DNA from: Bacillota bacterium | GTDB taxonomy: Bacteria; Bacillota; Sulfobacillia; JAJYWN01 | Length of the DNA stretch: 64,000 nt | Assembly (NCBI GenBank): GCA_021791495.1 | Contig: JAJYWN010000014.1 | Coordinates: 1 to 64,000, forward strand | Direction: 5' to 3' | Shown: positions 1 through 9,535 of the stretch, piece by piece | How the letters are laid out: each line of letters opens with the position of its first letter | Numbering within the stretch: the first letter of the stretch is position 1 | Notes under the pieces: model-generated | The model's database searches: none | What the model was told of the DNA's origin: nothing | Seen by the model: only the letters and a program-made list of their open reading frames with translations | Made by a program: the position numbers and the translations under genes

Positions 1-46
1 ACGGTCCACGAAACCAGGTTGAAGGTGGCTCTTGCTGCCTGAGATG

Positions 47-67
47 CCGCTGACTTTCGGTCAGCGG
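47..67. other. Short hairpin at the left edge
   Basis: An 8-bp perfect stem (47-54 with 60-67) with a 5-nt loop. No T-run follows, so its role is unclear. Apart from this hairpin and the terminator at 471-510, the first 538 bases hold no gene I can support: the small ORFs there have no recognisable domain and no convincing codon use. Confidence 0.35.
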
Positions 68-470
68 AGTACGTCACAGGGCAACCTCCGACATGAAAAG
101 TCCTCCTGATAGCCGCTTAACCGCTCTCATATTACAGACCAGCGCCCTATCCTGTCAACCATGGGTTGGTATAGTATGGGAACGAGAGGAGGGAGTCCCG
201 TGTATCTCGCCGTCCTGGTCTGGCCTACTGGATCGCGACCGTACCCCCGGCCGCTGCCGTGGTCATTTCAACGGTTGTCAAGCTTGCCATCGGCTGAGCC
301 CGATGCCCTTTATCGGGTCACTGGTGAAGGCTGGGCCATTGCATTAGGCATTGAGAAAATTCTTGTGCGAACAGGAACTCACTCCAGACCCGTCGAAAAG
401 CGTTGATTATCAAGGCGTTGGACAAGGAGGTCCGGCGGAAACGCCCCCGTGGATGGAGCCGTGATGGGAC

Positions 471-510
471 GCCTAAAAGCCCAAGGCACCCACCTAGGTA
501 CCTTGGGCTT
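471..510 (-). terminator. Rho-independent terminator of the reverse operon 539-2712
   Basis: A 14-bp stem with one mismatch (477-490 with 497-510) and a 6-nt loop. Read on the minus strand it is followed by TTTT. It lies about 30 bases downstream of the stop codon of the DUF3810 gene, the last gene of the reverse pair, so it most likely ends that transcript. Confidence 0.75.
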
Positions 511-538
511 TGGTTGCTTCTGGGAAAGGGATTGGGTA

Positions 539-1687
539 CTAGCCTTTTTTTCGCTTCCCCTTCCCTGCTTCGGCCCGATACTCGGCGAGCAATAGGTCGA
601 CCATGCGGCCGTAACTCTGTACACCGTCGCGCTGCATATTTGCTTTCAGGTAGGTGTCGTTGACCTTGTCAGATACGTCGGCCACCGGACCTTCGTGTTT
701 GGCCCAGAAGGCATTCTCAAAGGCCAGGTCCCGCCGCACCCCGGGGCCGATGGTCTGTACCAACTGCTTATACACGTCCGGCTTGACGTAAGGGTGCAGG
801 GCGTTCAAGACGTTGACCAGAGCGGACAGATAGCCTGAGTACTGGAAGTCGGCGTCCGGGTGGAGCCGGCAAGCGAGGTACCCCAGGTAGTTAGCTTCGT
901 CTTCGCGGGCAAAACCTCTCTGGTGGGCCATCTCATGGGTGGCCGCCGCCGGGATGGCGGAAGGCGGCATGGCGATGTTGACATTGGCTTCCCCGGTAAA
1001 GGGGAAATAGACACCCTCGATGCCGGTATAAGACCACAGGTCGGAGGCACGCACCCCCTTAGGGGCGCTATAGCGGCCACCCAATACAGGATAGAGTGTC
1101 GCGGCGCGCGCATACCCCAGGGTGGCGCGGCGGAGGGTGCCCTCAATGGAATCACTCAGTTTCATCACGCCGTTGGCGTCCTCAGGGACCTTCAGGCGCA
1201 GGGCGTTCGTGCGGCTAATGAGGTCGCGGCACAGGGCCGTCAGTTCGTCGACGGATCCAGGCCTGGTCGGAAGTCCGGCGATGGCCGCGAAAGGCCGCCG
1301 GCTGTAGTTCATCCCCCAGAAAGCGACGAAGCCGAAGTATACCAGGCATAAGATGGCAAGGAGGCCGGCCAGGCGACGCCCGACGGCGCGCCACCAACCT
1401 AGCCGCCGGGCGGCCCGGACACCACCGATGATCCAGGCGGCGGCCACAAGCGGCGAGACCCAGACCAGGGCTTCGGCCATCGAAAAGGGCAGCCACCCGA
1501 AGAGCCGGCTGAGAGTCTGGCCGATGACTGGGAAGACGGTGGTCGAGTAGTCCCGCTCGACCATTTCTGGACGGGTGGCGGCCAGTCGCTGAAGACCGAG
1601 AGCCGCCAGAGCCAAGGCCAGGCAAACGAGATAGGCCAGGTAGACAGAAGGAGTTAGCCTTCCCCTGTTCTCCCTGCGTCTGGTCAA
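539..1687 (-). CDS. DUF3810 family membrane protein with HExxH zinc-protease-like motif
   Basis: The 382-aa protein has an N-terminal membrane segment (about residues 16-36), further hydrophobic segments around 80-130, then a soluble C-terminal half carrying HEMAHQRGF and EDEANYLGYLAC. That pattern (HExxH plus a downstream Glu/Asn signature) is typical of DUF3810, a family that looks like a membrane-anchored gluzincin-type metallopeptidase; no substrate is known. The start is TTG at 1687, preceded by GGGAGGA at good spacing. It lies 29 bases behind the ATP-grasp gene on the same strand and probably shares its promoter. I am confident of the family, not of proteolytic activity. Confidence 0.8.
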   Translation of the reverse strand: MTRRRENRGRLTPSVYLAYLVCLALALAALGLQRLAATRPEMVERDYSTTVFPVIGQTLSRLFGWLPFSMAEALVWVSPLVAAAWIIGGVRAARRLGWWRAVGRRLAGLLAILCLVYFGFVAFWGMNYSRRPFAAIAGLPTRPGSVDELTALCRDLISRTNALRLKVPEDANGVMKLSDSIEGTLRRATLGYARAATLYPVLGGRYSAPKGVRASDLWSYTGIEGVYFPFTGEANVNIAMPPSAIPAAATHEMAHQRGFAREDEANYLGYLACRLHPDADFQYSGYLSALVNVLNALHPYVKPDVYKQLVQTIGPGVRRDLAFENAFWAKHEGPVADVSDKVNDTYLKANMQRDGVQSYGRMVDLLLAEYRAEAGKGKRKKG

Positions 1688-1716
1688 TGGGGCCTATCCT
1701 CCCTCGCGAATGCCAA

Positions 1717-2712
1717 TCACGACTGCGGCTTCAGTTGTTCCCCGAGGAACCTGGCCACTTCCAGCATACCGTATTTGCCGGCCACCGCCTCGGCGTCGGA
1801 GTTGTAGTTAGTGTTCGTGTTGATGTCGTAGGTGTAGACTCCACCTTCGGCGTCCCGGATGAACTCCACCCCGGCCACGGCGATGCGGTTTTCCGCCAGG
1901 AAGGACTCGTATTTCCACACGATGGGGTCGTCAAACTTCTCCAGTATCCTGAACTTCGGCCGGACCGGCACGGCCGGAGCGGCGAAAGAGGCCGGACCGG
2001 CGGGAATGGCGGTCGACGGTGCGCTACCCTGCTCTCCGACCGGACAAAACAGGTCCCCGATCTGGCAGGCATCGGCCGGGCACAGTTGAAAACCTTGCGA
2101 GGCGTCCACCTGCACAGCATAAAAAAACTTGCCGCCAATGAACTCACAGCGGGTGATGAAGGATTCGGGCGAGCGAATGTACTCCTGCACCAAGGTGACA
2201 CCGTCCCGCGAATCCTCGAAAGCCGGACCGAGGACGTACTCGCGCAGCGCCTCTTCGGTCTGGAACAGCTGTACCCCCAGACCCTTTCCCGCGCGGTTAT
2301 GCTTAGTGATGAACGCCCGGCCCGTGAACTTCCGGGCGGCCTCGATGATCTGCTCCTTCCCGACCGCGGCCACCGTGTGGGGCGTACGGATGCCGGCGGC
2401 GTTCAAGGCCAGGTACTGCGCCACCTTGCTCACTTCCAACTGGAGAGCGCGGATGCCATTGAAGACCTTGCGCCCGTGGCGTTCCAGCCAGACTAAGACC
2501 GCCGCGGTCAACTCGGGGGCGAAGGTGTGGCCGCGCGTGTGCGACGAAGCGCTCATCCGGCTGAAGAAGACGCCTTCCGGCGGGGCTTCACTCAAGTCGA
2601 TGGCACCCTGGTCCAAAAACCATTCTTCATACGGAAGACCCAGCTCCTCCAGCCTCCGTATGAGGTGAAGTGTCCATTCACTGTTTTCGTGGATGACATA
2701 GACTTTAGCCAT
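1717..2712 (-). CDS. RimK-like ATP-grasp ligase (alpha-L-glutamate ligase type)
   Basis: The 331-aa protein has the N-terminal pre-ATP-grasp fold followed by the ATP-grasp region: KHNRAGKGLGVQLF (phosphate-loop type Lys/Gly-rich segment, about residues 158-171), VQEYI, and near the C terminus GVEFIRD with YDINTNTNYN (the metal-binding Glu/Asn pair). Enzymes of this group join an amino acid to a carboxylate using ATP; the substrate cannot be read from sequence. Between about residues 222 and 252 there is an Ala/Pro/Ser-rich insertion that looks like a local expansion. It is the first gene of a two-gene reverse operon with the DUF3810 gene. Start ATG follows AGAGGTT. Confidence 0.8.
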   Translation of the reverse strand: MAKVYVIHENSEWTLHLIRRLEELGLPYEEWFLDQGAIDLSEAPPEGVFFSRMSASSHTRGHTFAPELTAAVLVWLERHGRKVFNGIRALQLEVSKVAQYLALNAAGIRTPHTVAAVGKEQIIEAARKFTGRAFITKHNRAGKGLGVQLFQTEEALREYVLGPAFEDSRDGVTLVQEYIRSPESFITRCEFIGGKFFYAVQVDASQGFQLCPADACQIGDLFCPVGEQGSAPSTAIPAGPASFAAPAVPVRPKFRILEKFDDPIVWKYESFLAENRIAVAGVEFIRDAEGGVYTYDINTNTNYNSDAEAVAGKYGMLEVARFLGEQLKPQS

Positions 2713-2758
2713 TTCGGTAACCTCTTTATATCCTAGTATACCACTATGCTTTATCGGA

Positions 2759-2788
2759 ATTATAACCGTAGAGGCTTAGTCTTGGCAA
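2759..2788 (-). promoter_or_regulatory. Sigma-A-type promoter for the RimK-like/DUF3810 operon
   Basis: On the minus strand there is TTGCCA (2788-2783, five of six matches to the -35 consensus), an 18-base spacer, and TATAAT (2764-2759, perfect -10). It would give a leader of about 40 nt before the start codon at 2712. Confidence 0.65.
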
Positions 2789-2903
2789 GGGGGCGGTGGC
2801 GAAATAGGGCGTCGGCCGAACCAACTGGGCGGCAGGGTGAGGGCGGACTGAGCGAGAAACTTCCAGCGCAGCAGCGAGATTCCTTGGACAGGAGGACCAG
2901 ACG

Positions 2904-3497
2904 ATGCCTTCCGCCCCAAAGGCGCCAGACCCTAAGGAGATCTCGTTCCGCCGTCTCGAGGTGCGAGACCTGCCCTTGATGTACCACTGGTTAAATGAAA
3001 ACCCGCTGGTCAATGACATGTTCGCCCACGGCCGCCCCGTCGTGTACGAGGAAATGGCGGCGACCTACACGGCCCGCATCCGGCGCGAGAAGCCGACGGA
3101 GCCTTACCTGATCCTGTGTGGTGGAGCACCCATCGGCTACATCCAGACCTACCTGTGGCGGGACTACCCCGAATACTCTTGTCACTTGAACCTGAGGGAA
3201 GAAGCAGCCAGCCTGGACCTGTTCATCGGGGAGGAAGACTATCTGCACGAGGGATTGGGCCGTCCCATCCTGCAAGCCTTTCTGCGACAGATCGTCTTCG
3301 CCGACCGGTCCGTCGCAAGCTGTGTGATAACGCCGGAGGTCCGGAACGAGGGGGCTCTGCGGGCCTATGAGAAGGCGGGTTTCCGGCGCCTGCGCCTGAT
3401 GGATGACCACCCGGACGAGGAGCAGCCGATCATGTTGATGAGAATCGGGCGTGAGGAGATCGTCCCCGTTCCTCCGGAAGGCTGCCGGCAGGTCTAG
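2904..3497 (+). CDS. GNAT-family acetyltransferase (aminoglycoside 6'-acetyltransferase-like)
   Basis: The 197-aa protein opens with the typical FRRLEVRDLPLMYHWLNE segment of the AacA4/RimJ-like GNAT branch, has a central beta4/beta5 region around SLDLFIGEEDYLHEGLG (acetyl-CoA pyrophosphate loop is the DYLHEGLG stretch), and the RNEGALRAYEKAGF motif that closes GNAT domains. Proteins of this branch acetylate amino groups on antibiotics, siderophore precursors or proteins; the sequence does not settle the acceptor. Start ATG lies behind GGAGGACC. It stands alone between the divergent RimK-like gene and the potassium channel. Confidence 0.8.
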   Translation: MPSAPKAPDPKEISFRRLEVRDLPLMYHWLNENPLVNDMFAHGRPVVYEEMAATYTARIRREKPTEPYLILCGGAPIGYIQTYLWRDYPEYSCHLNLREEAASLDLFIGEEDYLHEGLGRPILQAFLRQIVFADRSVASCVITPEVRNEGALRAYEKAGFRRLRLMDDHPDEEQPIMLMRIGREEIVPVPPEGCRQV

Positions 3498-3551
3498 TCC
3501 CAGTACCGCAGCGAAGATGGGAAACATAGCCAGGCCGGGGGTGCGACGTTC

Positions 3552-4556
3552 TTGCGAGAAACGAGGATACGCCTTTACCTCACCATCCTGGTGTCGGTGG
3601 TCGTCGGCGGGACGGCAGCCTTCATGTATTTTGAGCATCTGACGGTGAGCGAAGCCGCTTACCTTGCCCTGACCACGCTGACGACCGTCGGCTACGGCGA
3701 CTTGGCCCCGAAGTCCCTGCCGGGCCGCCTGGTCAGCGTTCTGCTGGCGGCCAGCGGTCTCTTGCTGGTCTTCGGCATCGGCGTATCCATCGTCGAAGAG
3801 AACCTGCTGCGCGCCATCCAGGACGGGACGGGGAGGAAGCGCAAAGTGATCGAGACCATGCGGGACCACCACATCATCTGCGGTTACGGCCGGCTGGGCA
3901 GGCGCGTGGTCGACCACTTCCTACGCTTGGGCCAGCCCATCGTGGTTATCGAACGCGACCCGGACCTGGCCCGGTCGCTGGAAGCCCGGAACGTACCGGT
4001 GGTGGCGGGCGACGCTCTGGTCGAAGAGATCTTGCGCCAGGCCGGCGTCGACCGGGCCCGCTCCCTCATCGCCACCTTTTCCCAAGATGCGCTCAACGTC
4101 TACCTGGCTCTGGAGTGCCGTGACCTCAACCGGCGCCTGGAGATTATCTGCCGCGCGTCGGGCCGCGAGGAGGCTCGCCGCATGTACCTGGCCGGCGCCG
4201 ACCGGGTCATCTCGCCCGACTCCCTGGCGGCGGAGATGATCGCGAAAAGCGCAGTGAATCCCGCCGTCATCCAACTCATGTCCGACGTGACTGACGCCAC
4301 TAAGATCGGCGAGACCCTCAACCAGATCGCCGTGGAGCCGCATTCGCGTCTGGACGGCCTGTGTTTGAGAGACTTGCGGACGCTCGGCCTGAAGGTCAAG
4401 GTGGTCGCCGTAAAGCAGGGCGGGCAACTGGACTTGCCCCAGGGCGGAGACTACGTGATCCAGGCCGGCAGCCTCCTGGTGGTGGCCGGTCCGGCCGACG
4501 ATCTGGAGCGTATGGAAGGCCACGCCCGCTATCGCAACGGTTCCGGCCAGCGCTGA
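3552..4556 (+). CDS. Two-TM potassium channel with cytoplasmic RCK (TrkA-N/TrkA-C) domains, MthK-like
   Basis: Residues 8-25 form the first membrane helix, then a pore helix and the selectivity filter TTVGYGDLAP, then the second helix (about 60-80). The rest is the regulator of K+ conductance: IICGYGRLGRRVVDHF is the Rossmann nucleotide-binding loop, IERDPD the ribose-binding acidic end, and a TrkA-C-type domain covers about residues 250-330. This is the MthK/Kch architecture of a ligand-gated K+ channel in the cytoplasmic membrane. The start is TTG at 3552 behind a weak GGGGG site. It lies 54 bases after the GNAT gene. Confidence 0.88.
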   Translation: MRETRIRLYLTILVSVVVGGTAAFMYFEHLTVSEAAYLALTTLTTVGYGDLAPKSLPGRLVSVLLAASGLLLVFGIGVSIVEENLLRAIQDGTGRKRKVIETMRDHHIICGYGRLGRRVVDHFLRLGQPIVVIERDPDLARSLEARNVPVVAGDALVEEILRQAGVDRARSLIATFSQDALNVYLALECRDLNRRLEIICRASGREEARRMYLAGADRVISPDSLAAEMIAKSAVNPAVIQLMSDVTDATKIGETLNQIAVEPHSRLDGLCLRDLRTLGLKVKVVAVKQGGQLDLPQGGDYVIQAGSLLVVAGPADDLERMEGHARYRNGSGQR

Positions 4557-4710
4557 GGCCCGACCCAAGCGCCACAATGGGACCTTTTTCCAAACGTGGC
4601 AAACCCGGTTGCGGAAGGTATGCTTTCGCCCAGCACGAATCAATTAGCTGCCCCGACGGTTGCCAACGAGGCCAGGATGGCCTGTCGACGGTGCATCGAG
4701 GTGATCCGGG

Positions 4711-5562
4711 TTGACCCCTCCGCCTCCGAGTATGGTGAGTGCGGTAAGCAAGGCTGTCATCGCTCTGTTTGTCCTGGCTTGGACTTCGTGGTTCATCCAC
4801 TTGTTCTTGCGTCGCCAAAAGAGACGCGGTCTGGACCGGGTCTGGTTTCTGACCGTTGCCGGCCTCATCAGCTATACGGTGGCTTCAACCACTGATGTCT
4901 ACGACGAGTTCCACCTGGTGAATGGGTCAGTCCAGATTTTCGAGGCCATAGCCTATGTCCTGGCCGCCCTCTTGACCGGGATCGGCTTGATCCTGTGGGC
5001 GCAAAAGGGGGACCAGTTGATGCGGCGTCTGGAGGCGGAAGCCGATACCGACTTCCTCACGGGGATCCTCAACCGCCGCAGCCTCTTTTGCACGTTGGAA
5101 GCACGGGTGCGGCGGGCCACGGCAGCCAACGGCGGCGGAGAGCCATTCTGCGTGTTGCTCTTGGACCTTGACCACTTCAAACAGGTCAACGACACACGGG
5201 GGCACGCGCGGGGCGACCGGGTGTTGATTGATTTCGCCGATGGAGCCCGGCGGGTCATCCGCCCTGGGGACGTCATCTTCCGCTACGGCGGCGACGAGTT
5301 CGCCGTCATCCTTGGAGGCGTGAAAGGCCAAGGCGTGGACGCCGTGGTCGGCCGCCTCGCTGGCGTGGCCGCGGCTCTGGGGGAAGAACTGGGGATTCCC
5401 CTGGGCATCAGTTCCGGCGTCGCCGTGTGCCCGGCCGACGGGGAGACTCCAGACAGCCTTCTGACCGCGGCGGACCGCCGCCTCTACGAGGCGAAGGACC
5501 GGCGCTTGCGGGTTTCCGGATTGGATGCCGTTCCGTCGCCCTCTCGTGCCGGCAGGAGGTAA
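4711..5562 (+). CDS. Membrane diguanylate cyclase (GGDEF domain)
   Basis: The 283-aa protein has three hydrophobic segments in the first 100 residues followed by a complete GGDEF domain (DTDFLTGILNRRSLF entry, DLDHFKQVNDTRGHARGD, active site YGGDEF around residue 193). It should make cyclic di-GMP from two GTP at the membrane. The inhibitory I-site RxxD four residues before GGDEF is not evident (the stretch reads VIRPGDVIFRYGGDEF, where RPGD is a possible variant). Start chosen at TTG 4711 because GAGGTGA sits 6 bases upstream; the in-frame ATG at 4732 is an alternative. The N-terminal membrane domain is not one I recognise. Confidence 0.87.
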   Translation: MTPPPPSMVSAVSKAVIALFVLAWTSWFIHLFLRRQKRRGLDRVWFLTVAGLISYTVASTTDVYDEFHLVNGSVQIFEAIAYVLAALLTGIGLILWAQKGDQLMRRLEAEADTDFLTGILNRRSLFCTLEARVRRATAANGGGEPFCVLLLDLDHFKQVNDTRGHARGDRVLIDFADGARRVIRPGDVIFRYGGDEFAVILGGVKGQGVDAVVGRLAGVAAALGEELGIPLGISSGVAVCPADGETPDSLLTAADRRLYEAKDRRLRVSGLDAVPSPSRAGRR

Positions 5563-5617
5563 CGGTGCGCCCGTGGAGAATCAGCCTTAGCATCGTGTAA
5601 GTGGGAGGATTTCCACA

Positions 5618-6628
5618 GTGGATTACGCGGAAGGCGAACTGCTACTAGAGGTCCGGAATCTGAAGACATACTTTAGGACATCGGACGGCCTTTTGCCGGC
5701 CGTCGACGGTGTCACTTTTCATGTTAACGCCGGCGAAACCCTTGGCATCGTGGGAGAGTCCGGGTGCGGCAAGAGTGTGACCTCTCTGTCCATCATGCGG
5801 CTCATCCCCGTGCCGCCTGGGCAGTTCGCCGGCGGCGAGGTCCTCTTCGCGGGAAAAGACCTGCTAAAGGCGACTGACCAGGAGATCCAGAGGATCCGCG
5901 GCAATGATATCGCCATGATCTTTCAGGAGCCCATGACCTCCCTGAACCCCGTGTACACCATCGGTAACCAGATCGCCGAGGCCGTCCAGTTCCACCAGGG
6001 GGTTTCCTGGCGCGAGTCCATGAACCGGGCCAAGCACACCTTGGAGCTGGTGGGCATCCCGGACCCGGCCCGGCGGCTCGGCGAGTATCCGCACCAGCTC
6101 TCCGGCGGCCTGCGGCAAAGGGCCATGATCGCCATGGCCCTGTCGTGCAACCCGAAGCTGCTCATCGCCGACGAGCCCACCACGGCCCTGGACGTCACCA
6201 TCCAGGCCCAGATCCTGGAGCTGATGAAACGCCTGAAGAAGGAACTGGGCATGGCCATCATGCTCATCACCCACGACTTGGGAGTCGTGGCGGAGATGGC
6301 CCAGCGTGTAGTGGTCATGTACGCGGGGAAGGTCGTCGAAGAGGCATCGGTGAAAGAGTTGTTCCGGCGACCCCTGCATCCTTACTCCGAAGGGCTTTTC
6401 GCCTGCATCCCCAGGATCGACCGGCCCCGCGGGAGGCTGCACGTCATCGAGGGCATCGTGCCCAGCCTGCTGGACGTGGTGAAGGGATGTAAGTTCGCGA
6501 CGCGTTGCCCCTACGCGCAGGACCGTTGCCGCGTCGAAGAGCCCGCGCTGGAAGACCGCTGGGGCGGACGGGTAGCTTGCCACTTCCCGCCCAACGAACG
6601 TCAGGAGTCCGGGAAGGTGGCTTCATGA
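5618..6628 (+). CDS. oppD: Peptide/opine/nickel ABC transporter ATPase, DppD/OppD-type
   Basis: The 336-aa ATPase has Walker [10 protein letters not shown]-loop in [10 protein letters not shown], signature LSGGLRQR, Walker [13 protein letters not shown], and H-loop THD. The C-terminal extension [15 protein letters not shown] is the Cys-rich oligopeptide/dipeptide-ATPase tail, which in this family can hold an Fe-S cluster. It powers uptake of peptides or related solutes at the inner face of the membrane. The GTG start at 5618 lies 8 bases after GGGAGGA. It overlaps oppF by ATGA. Its permease and binding-protein partners are probably the genes at 11.9-15.5 kb, beyond an inverted block. Confidence 0.92.
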   Translation: MDYAEGELLLEVRNLKTYFRTSDGLLPAVDGVTFHVNAGETLGIVGESGCGKSVTSLSIMRLIPVPPGQFAGGEVLFAGKDLLKATDQEIQRIRGNDIAMIFQEPMTSLNPVYTIGNQIAEAVQFHQGVSWRESMNRAKHTLELVGIPDPARRLGEYPHQLSGGLRQRAMIAMALSCNPKLLIADEPTTALDVTIQAQILELMKRLKKELGMAIMLITHDLGVVAEMAQRVVVMYAGKVVEEASVKELFRRPLHPYSEGLFACIPRIDRPRGRLHVIEGIVPSLLDVVKGCKFATRCPYAQDRCRVEEPALEDRWGGRVACHFPPNERQESGKVAS

Positions 6629-7659
6629 ACAAACCAGCCATGGTCGATCAAACAAGCGCCGAGGTAGCGGTAACCAGGGACGCGCCTGCCGGTGCCGGCA
6701 CAGACTTAGTCGAGGTCAGGGACCTCAAGAAGTACTACCCCATCACCGGCGGCATGTTATCCCGGGTGATGGCCCATAACCACGCCGTGGACGGCGTTTC
6801 CTTCAATGTCAAGCGGGGAGAGACGTTCGGGCTGGTAGGTGAATCCGGCTGCGGCAAGACCACGGTTGGACGCGTCATTCTGCGCCTGACCCCGCCCACT
6901 TCCGGGCAGGTGCTCTTCGATGGCAAGAACCTGTTCGCCCTGTCCGGTGCCGAGATGCGGACCGTGCGCCGGGACATGCAAGTGGTCTTCCAGGACCCCT
7001 ACGCTTCTCTGGACCCACGGCTGACGGTGGGTGAGATCGTCGGCGAGCCGCTGGGTATCCACAGGGTGGCCTCCGGCTCCGAGCGGACCGAGATCGTCCA
7101 AGACCTCCTCCACGTGGTCGGACTGCAATCTTCGGACCTGGCCCGGTACCCCCATGAGTTCTCCGGCGGCCAGCGACAGCGCATCGGCATCGCCCGGGCC
7201 CTGTCCCTCCGGCCGAAGCTGGTCATTTGCGACGAGCCGGTCTCAGCCCTGGATGTGTCCATCCAGTCTCAGATTCTGAACCTCCTGGACGACCTTCAGG
7301 ACCAGTTCGGACTGACCTACATTTTCATCGCCCACGGGCTCCACGTCATAAAGCACGTGTCCGACCGAGTGGGCGTCATGTACCTGGGGAAACTCGTGGA
7401 GATGGCGCAAGTGGACGACCTCTTCAGCCACCCGTCACACCCGTACACTCAAGCCCTCCTGTCGGCCATCCCCTATCCCGACCCCGAGGTCCAGATGGAG
7501 CGCACCGTCCTGGAAGGCGAGGTCCCCAGCCCAGTCAATCCGCCTTCCGGCTGCCGTTTCCACACGCGGTGCGCCCGCGTGACGGAACGTTGCAGGGCCG
7601 AAGAGCCGGAGAAGCGGGAGATCGAACCCGACCACCTGGTCGCCTGCCACCTGGCATAG
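6625..7659 (+). CDS. oppF: Peptide/opine/nickel ABC transporter ATPase, DppF/OppF-type
   Basis: Walker [10 protein letters not shown], signature [15 protein letters not shown], Walker [13 protein letters not shown] and the C-terminal [15 protein letters not shown] tail identify the second ATPase of an Opp/Dpp transporter. The start is ATG 6625, overlapping the oppD stop as ATGA; a longer frame to 6505 has no ribosome site and lies inside oppD. The H-loop region reads [16 protein letters not shown], with Gly where the family usually has Asp after the His. The stop codon lies only 2 bases from the stop codon of the opposing AOR gene, with no terminator between. Confidence 0.92.
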   Translation: MNKPAMVDQTSAEVAVTRDAPAGAGTDLVEVRDLKKYYPITGGMLSRVMAHNHAVDGVSFNVKRGETFGLVGESGCGKTTVGRVILRLTPPTSGQVLFDGKNLFALSGAEMRTVRRDMQVVFQDPYASLDPRLTVGEIVGEPLGIHRVASGSERTEIVQDLLHVVGLQSSDLARYPHEFSGGQRQRIGIARALSLRPKLVICDEPVSALDVSIQSQILNLLDDLQDQFGLTYIFIAHGLHVIKHVSDRVGVMYLGKLVEMAQVDDLFSHPSHPYTQALLSAIPYPDPEVQMERTVLEGEVPSPVNPPSGCRFHTRCARVTERCRAEEPEKREIEPDHLVACHLA

Positions 7660-7661
7660 GA

Positions 7662-9527
7662 TTACGGTATCCGCAGCTCCCGGATGGTTTCAGCCGTGGG
7701 TACGCCGTCCTCATCCCAGCCACGCAGGGCGTAGTAATCCGAAAGCATGATATCGAGGTCGGCCGCGGTGACCCTGCATCCCGCCGCCGGCCCGGACGGC
7801 ACCGGCTCGTTCAGCAGCCGCCAGGGTAAGGTGTCGTCCTTCCGGCCGAACCCTTCGCGCCCGTTGATGAGGCGGATGAGAGTCTCCGTCCGCTCCGTCA
7901 CCCGCACCAGTTCAGCCTCGTCCCAGGGCTCCCCCGTGACCGCGGTCAGGAAGGCGGCATAGTGGCCAAGGGTTACCGGCACCCCTCGTCCGATAAAGTC
8001 GCAAATGACGAGGCAGTGCTGCGCTCCCCGGCTATCGAAGAGGCCTTTCACCACCTGCGCCTTGCCTTCCGGTGTCTGCCAGTCCTGCCCCTGCACCAAG
8101 GTGTGGACCGGGCTGCTCCGCCGGTGGCACCCGCCGCGCGGCGCCACAGCGTAGGCCAGTGCCCCGCCCAAGGTGGCCCGGGGGTCGTATGCCGGAAGCT
8201 CCAGCCCCTTCACCTGCATGGCGAAGCGCTCCGCCTCGCCGCCCACCGCCCGCGCCATCTCACGCGTCCCCAGCGCCAGCAGTTCCCCCGCCCCGCGCCT
8301 CCGCCAAGCGATGTCGCTGATGAGGGCCAGGGCGGCTTCCCCGTCCCCGAACCGCGGAAACCCCGCCGGAAAGGCGGCTGGCGGCAGGAGCCCCTTCTCG
8401 GCGCACTCCATGGCGAAGCCGATCACGTTGCCCGTCGATATGGTGTCGAGCCCGAGCCGGTCGCAGAGGTCGTTGGCCTTGATGACCGTCGGCAGATCGT
8501 AGATCTCCAGGTTTGAACCCAGCAGACCCAAGGTCTCGTATTCCGGCCCTTCCAGGTAAGCCGTCCGCCCGTCCAACTCGAAAGTAGTGACGGTGCCGCA
8601 GGGGGCGATGCAGCTGTAGCAGCCCCGGGCATGGATGACCGCGCCTCGCATGCCATCGGCGTCCAAGGTGCCCTTGGCCTTCTCGGACGAAGTCTCTTTG
8701 AAGTTCCGCACGGGCAGGAGCCCCACGGAATTGGTGACCAGCATGGTGCCGGAAGTCCCCACCCCTTGCCGCCGCTGGATACGTGGGTTCTCCCTGGCGG
8801 CGGCGACACGATCGGCCAGGAGCCGGAACAGCCCGGCCGGATCGTCGACCTCGATTCCCAAGGTACCGTGAGCACAGACGGCCTTCAGCCGCTTGCTGCC
8901 CATGACCGTGCCGGTGCCGCCTCGCCCCGCCTGGCGCCAGCGGTCGCTGGTGATGCAGGCGAAGGGGACCAGGTTCTCCCCGGCCGGCCCGATGCAGGAC
9001 ACGGCCAGCTCGGAGTCGCCCTCCAGCTGCCTGATGCGGTCCTCGGTCTCGAAGCAGTCGCTCCCCCACACGGCGGAGGCGTCGCGGATCTCTCCACGGC
9101 CGTCTCTGATTACAAGGTAAACCGGCCGGTCCGCCGCCCCCGTGACCACCAAACCGTCGAATCCCGCCTGCTTCAACTGCCAAGCCAGGGCTCCGCTGGA
9201 GTAGGACTCCAGCCAGGCGCCGGTCAGCGGCGACTTCGTGACCACGATGAACTTGCCGGCGCCGGGCGTAGGCGTCCCCGTCAACGGCCCGGTCAGGAAG
9301 ATGAGGGGGTTCCGGGGACCCAGGGGGTCCGCGCCCGGTTCGGCCAGGTCATAGAACAGCTTGGCGGCAAGCCCCCGCCCCCCGACGTATTTCCGCAAGT
9401 CCGCCCGGTCGAGCAGTGAGACCGAAACGGTCCGGCGTGACAGATCGACCATCAGGAGTCGTCCCGCGTATCCTTTGAGATCCTTCCGACCTTCCAAACC
9501 CTGCAAGTTCTGAGCCCACCCTTTCAC
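7662..9527 (-). CDS. aor: Aldehyde:ferredoxin oxidoreductase (tungsten/molybdopterin enzyme), AOR 1
   Basis: About 621 aa, the usual length of the family. The N terminus has YAGRLLMVDLSRR and KYVGGRGLAAKLFYDL, the middle has the cubane ligands CYSCIAPC (Cys 303, 306, 310) with a further Cys in HCLVICDF, and GRGGTGTVMGSKRLKA is the pterin-binding region. The enzyme interconverts aldehydes and carboxylates using low-potential electrons from ferredoxin. The GTG at 9527 has no clear ribosome site; the family usually begins near the YAG motif about 20 codons later, so the start is uncertain. It is last in a reverse block with an amidohydrolase, a polyferredoxin and a QueG-like protein. Confidence 0.9.
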   Translation of the reverse strand: MKGWAQNLQGLEGRKDLKGYAGRLLMVDLSRRTVSVSLLDRADLRKYVGGRGLAAKLFYDLAEPGADPLGPRNPLIFLTGPLTGTPTPGAGKFIVVTKSPLTGAWLESYSSGALAWQLKQAGFDGLVVTGAADRPVYLVIRDGRGEIRDASAVWGSDCFETEDRIRQLEGDSELAVSCIGPAGENLVPFACITSDRWRQAGRGGTGTVMGSKRLKAVCAHGTLGIEVDDPAGLFRLLADRVAAARENPRIQRRQGVGTSGTMLVTNSVGLLPVRNFKETSSEKAKGTLDADGMRGAVIHARGCYSCIAPCGTVTTFELDGRTAYLEGPEYETLGLLGSNLEIYDLPTVIKANDLCDRLGLDTISTGNVIGFAMECAEKGLLPPAAFPAGFPRFGDGEAALALISDIAWRRRGAGELLALGTREMARAVGGEAERFAMQVKGLELPAYDPRATLGGALAYAVAPRGGCHRRSSPVHTLVQGQDWQTPEGKAQVVKGLFDSRGAQHCLVICDFIGRGVPVTLGHYAAFLTAVTGEPWDEAELVRVTERTETLIRLINGREGFGRKDDTLPWRLLNEPVPSGPAAGCRVTAADLDIMLSDYYALRGWDEDGVPTAETIRELRIP

Positions 9528-9535
9528 GACGCCGG

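Noticed and set aside
93-406. Two overlapping small plus-strand frames at the left edge
   Set aside because: No ribosome site, no domain and codon use unlike the other genes; the second reaches into unrelated sequence before the terminator.
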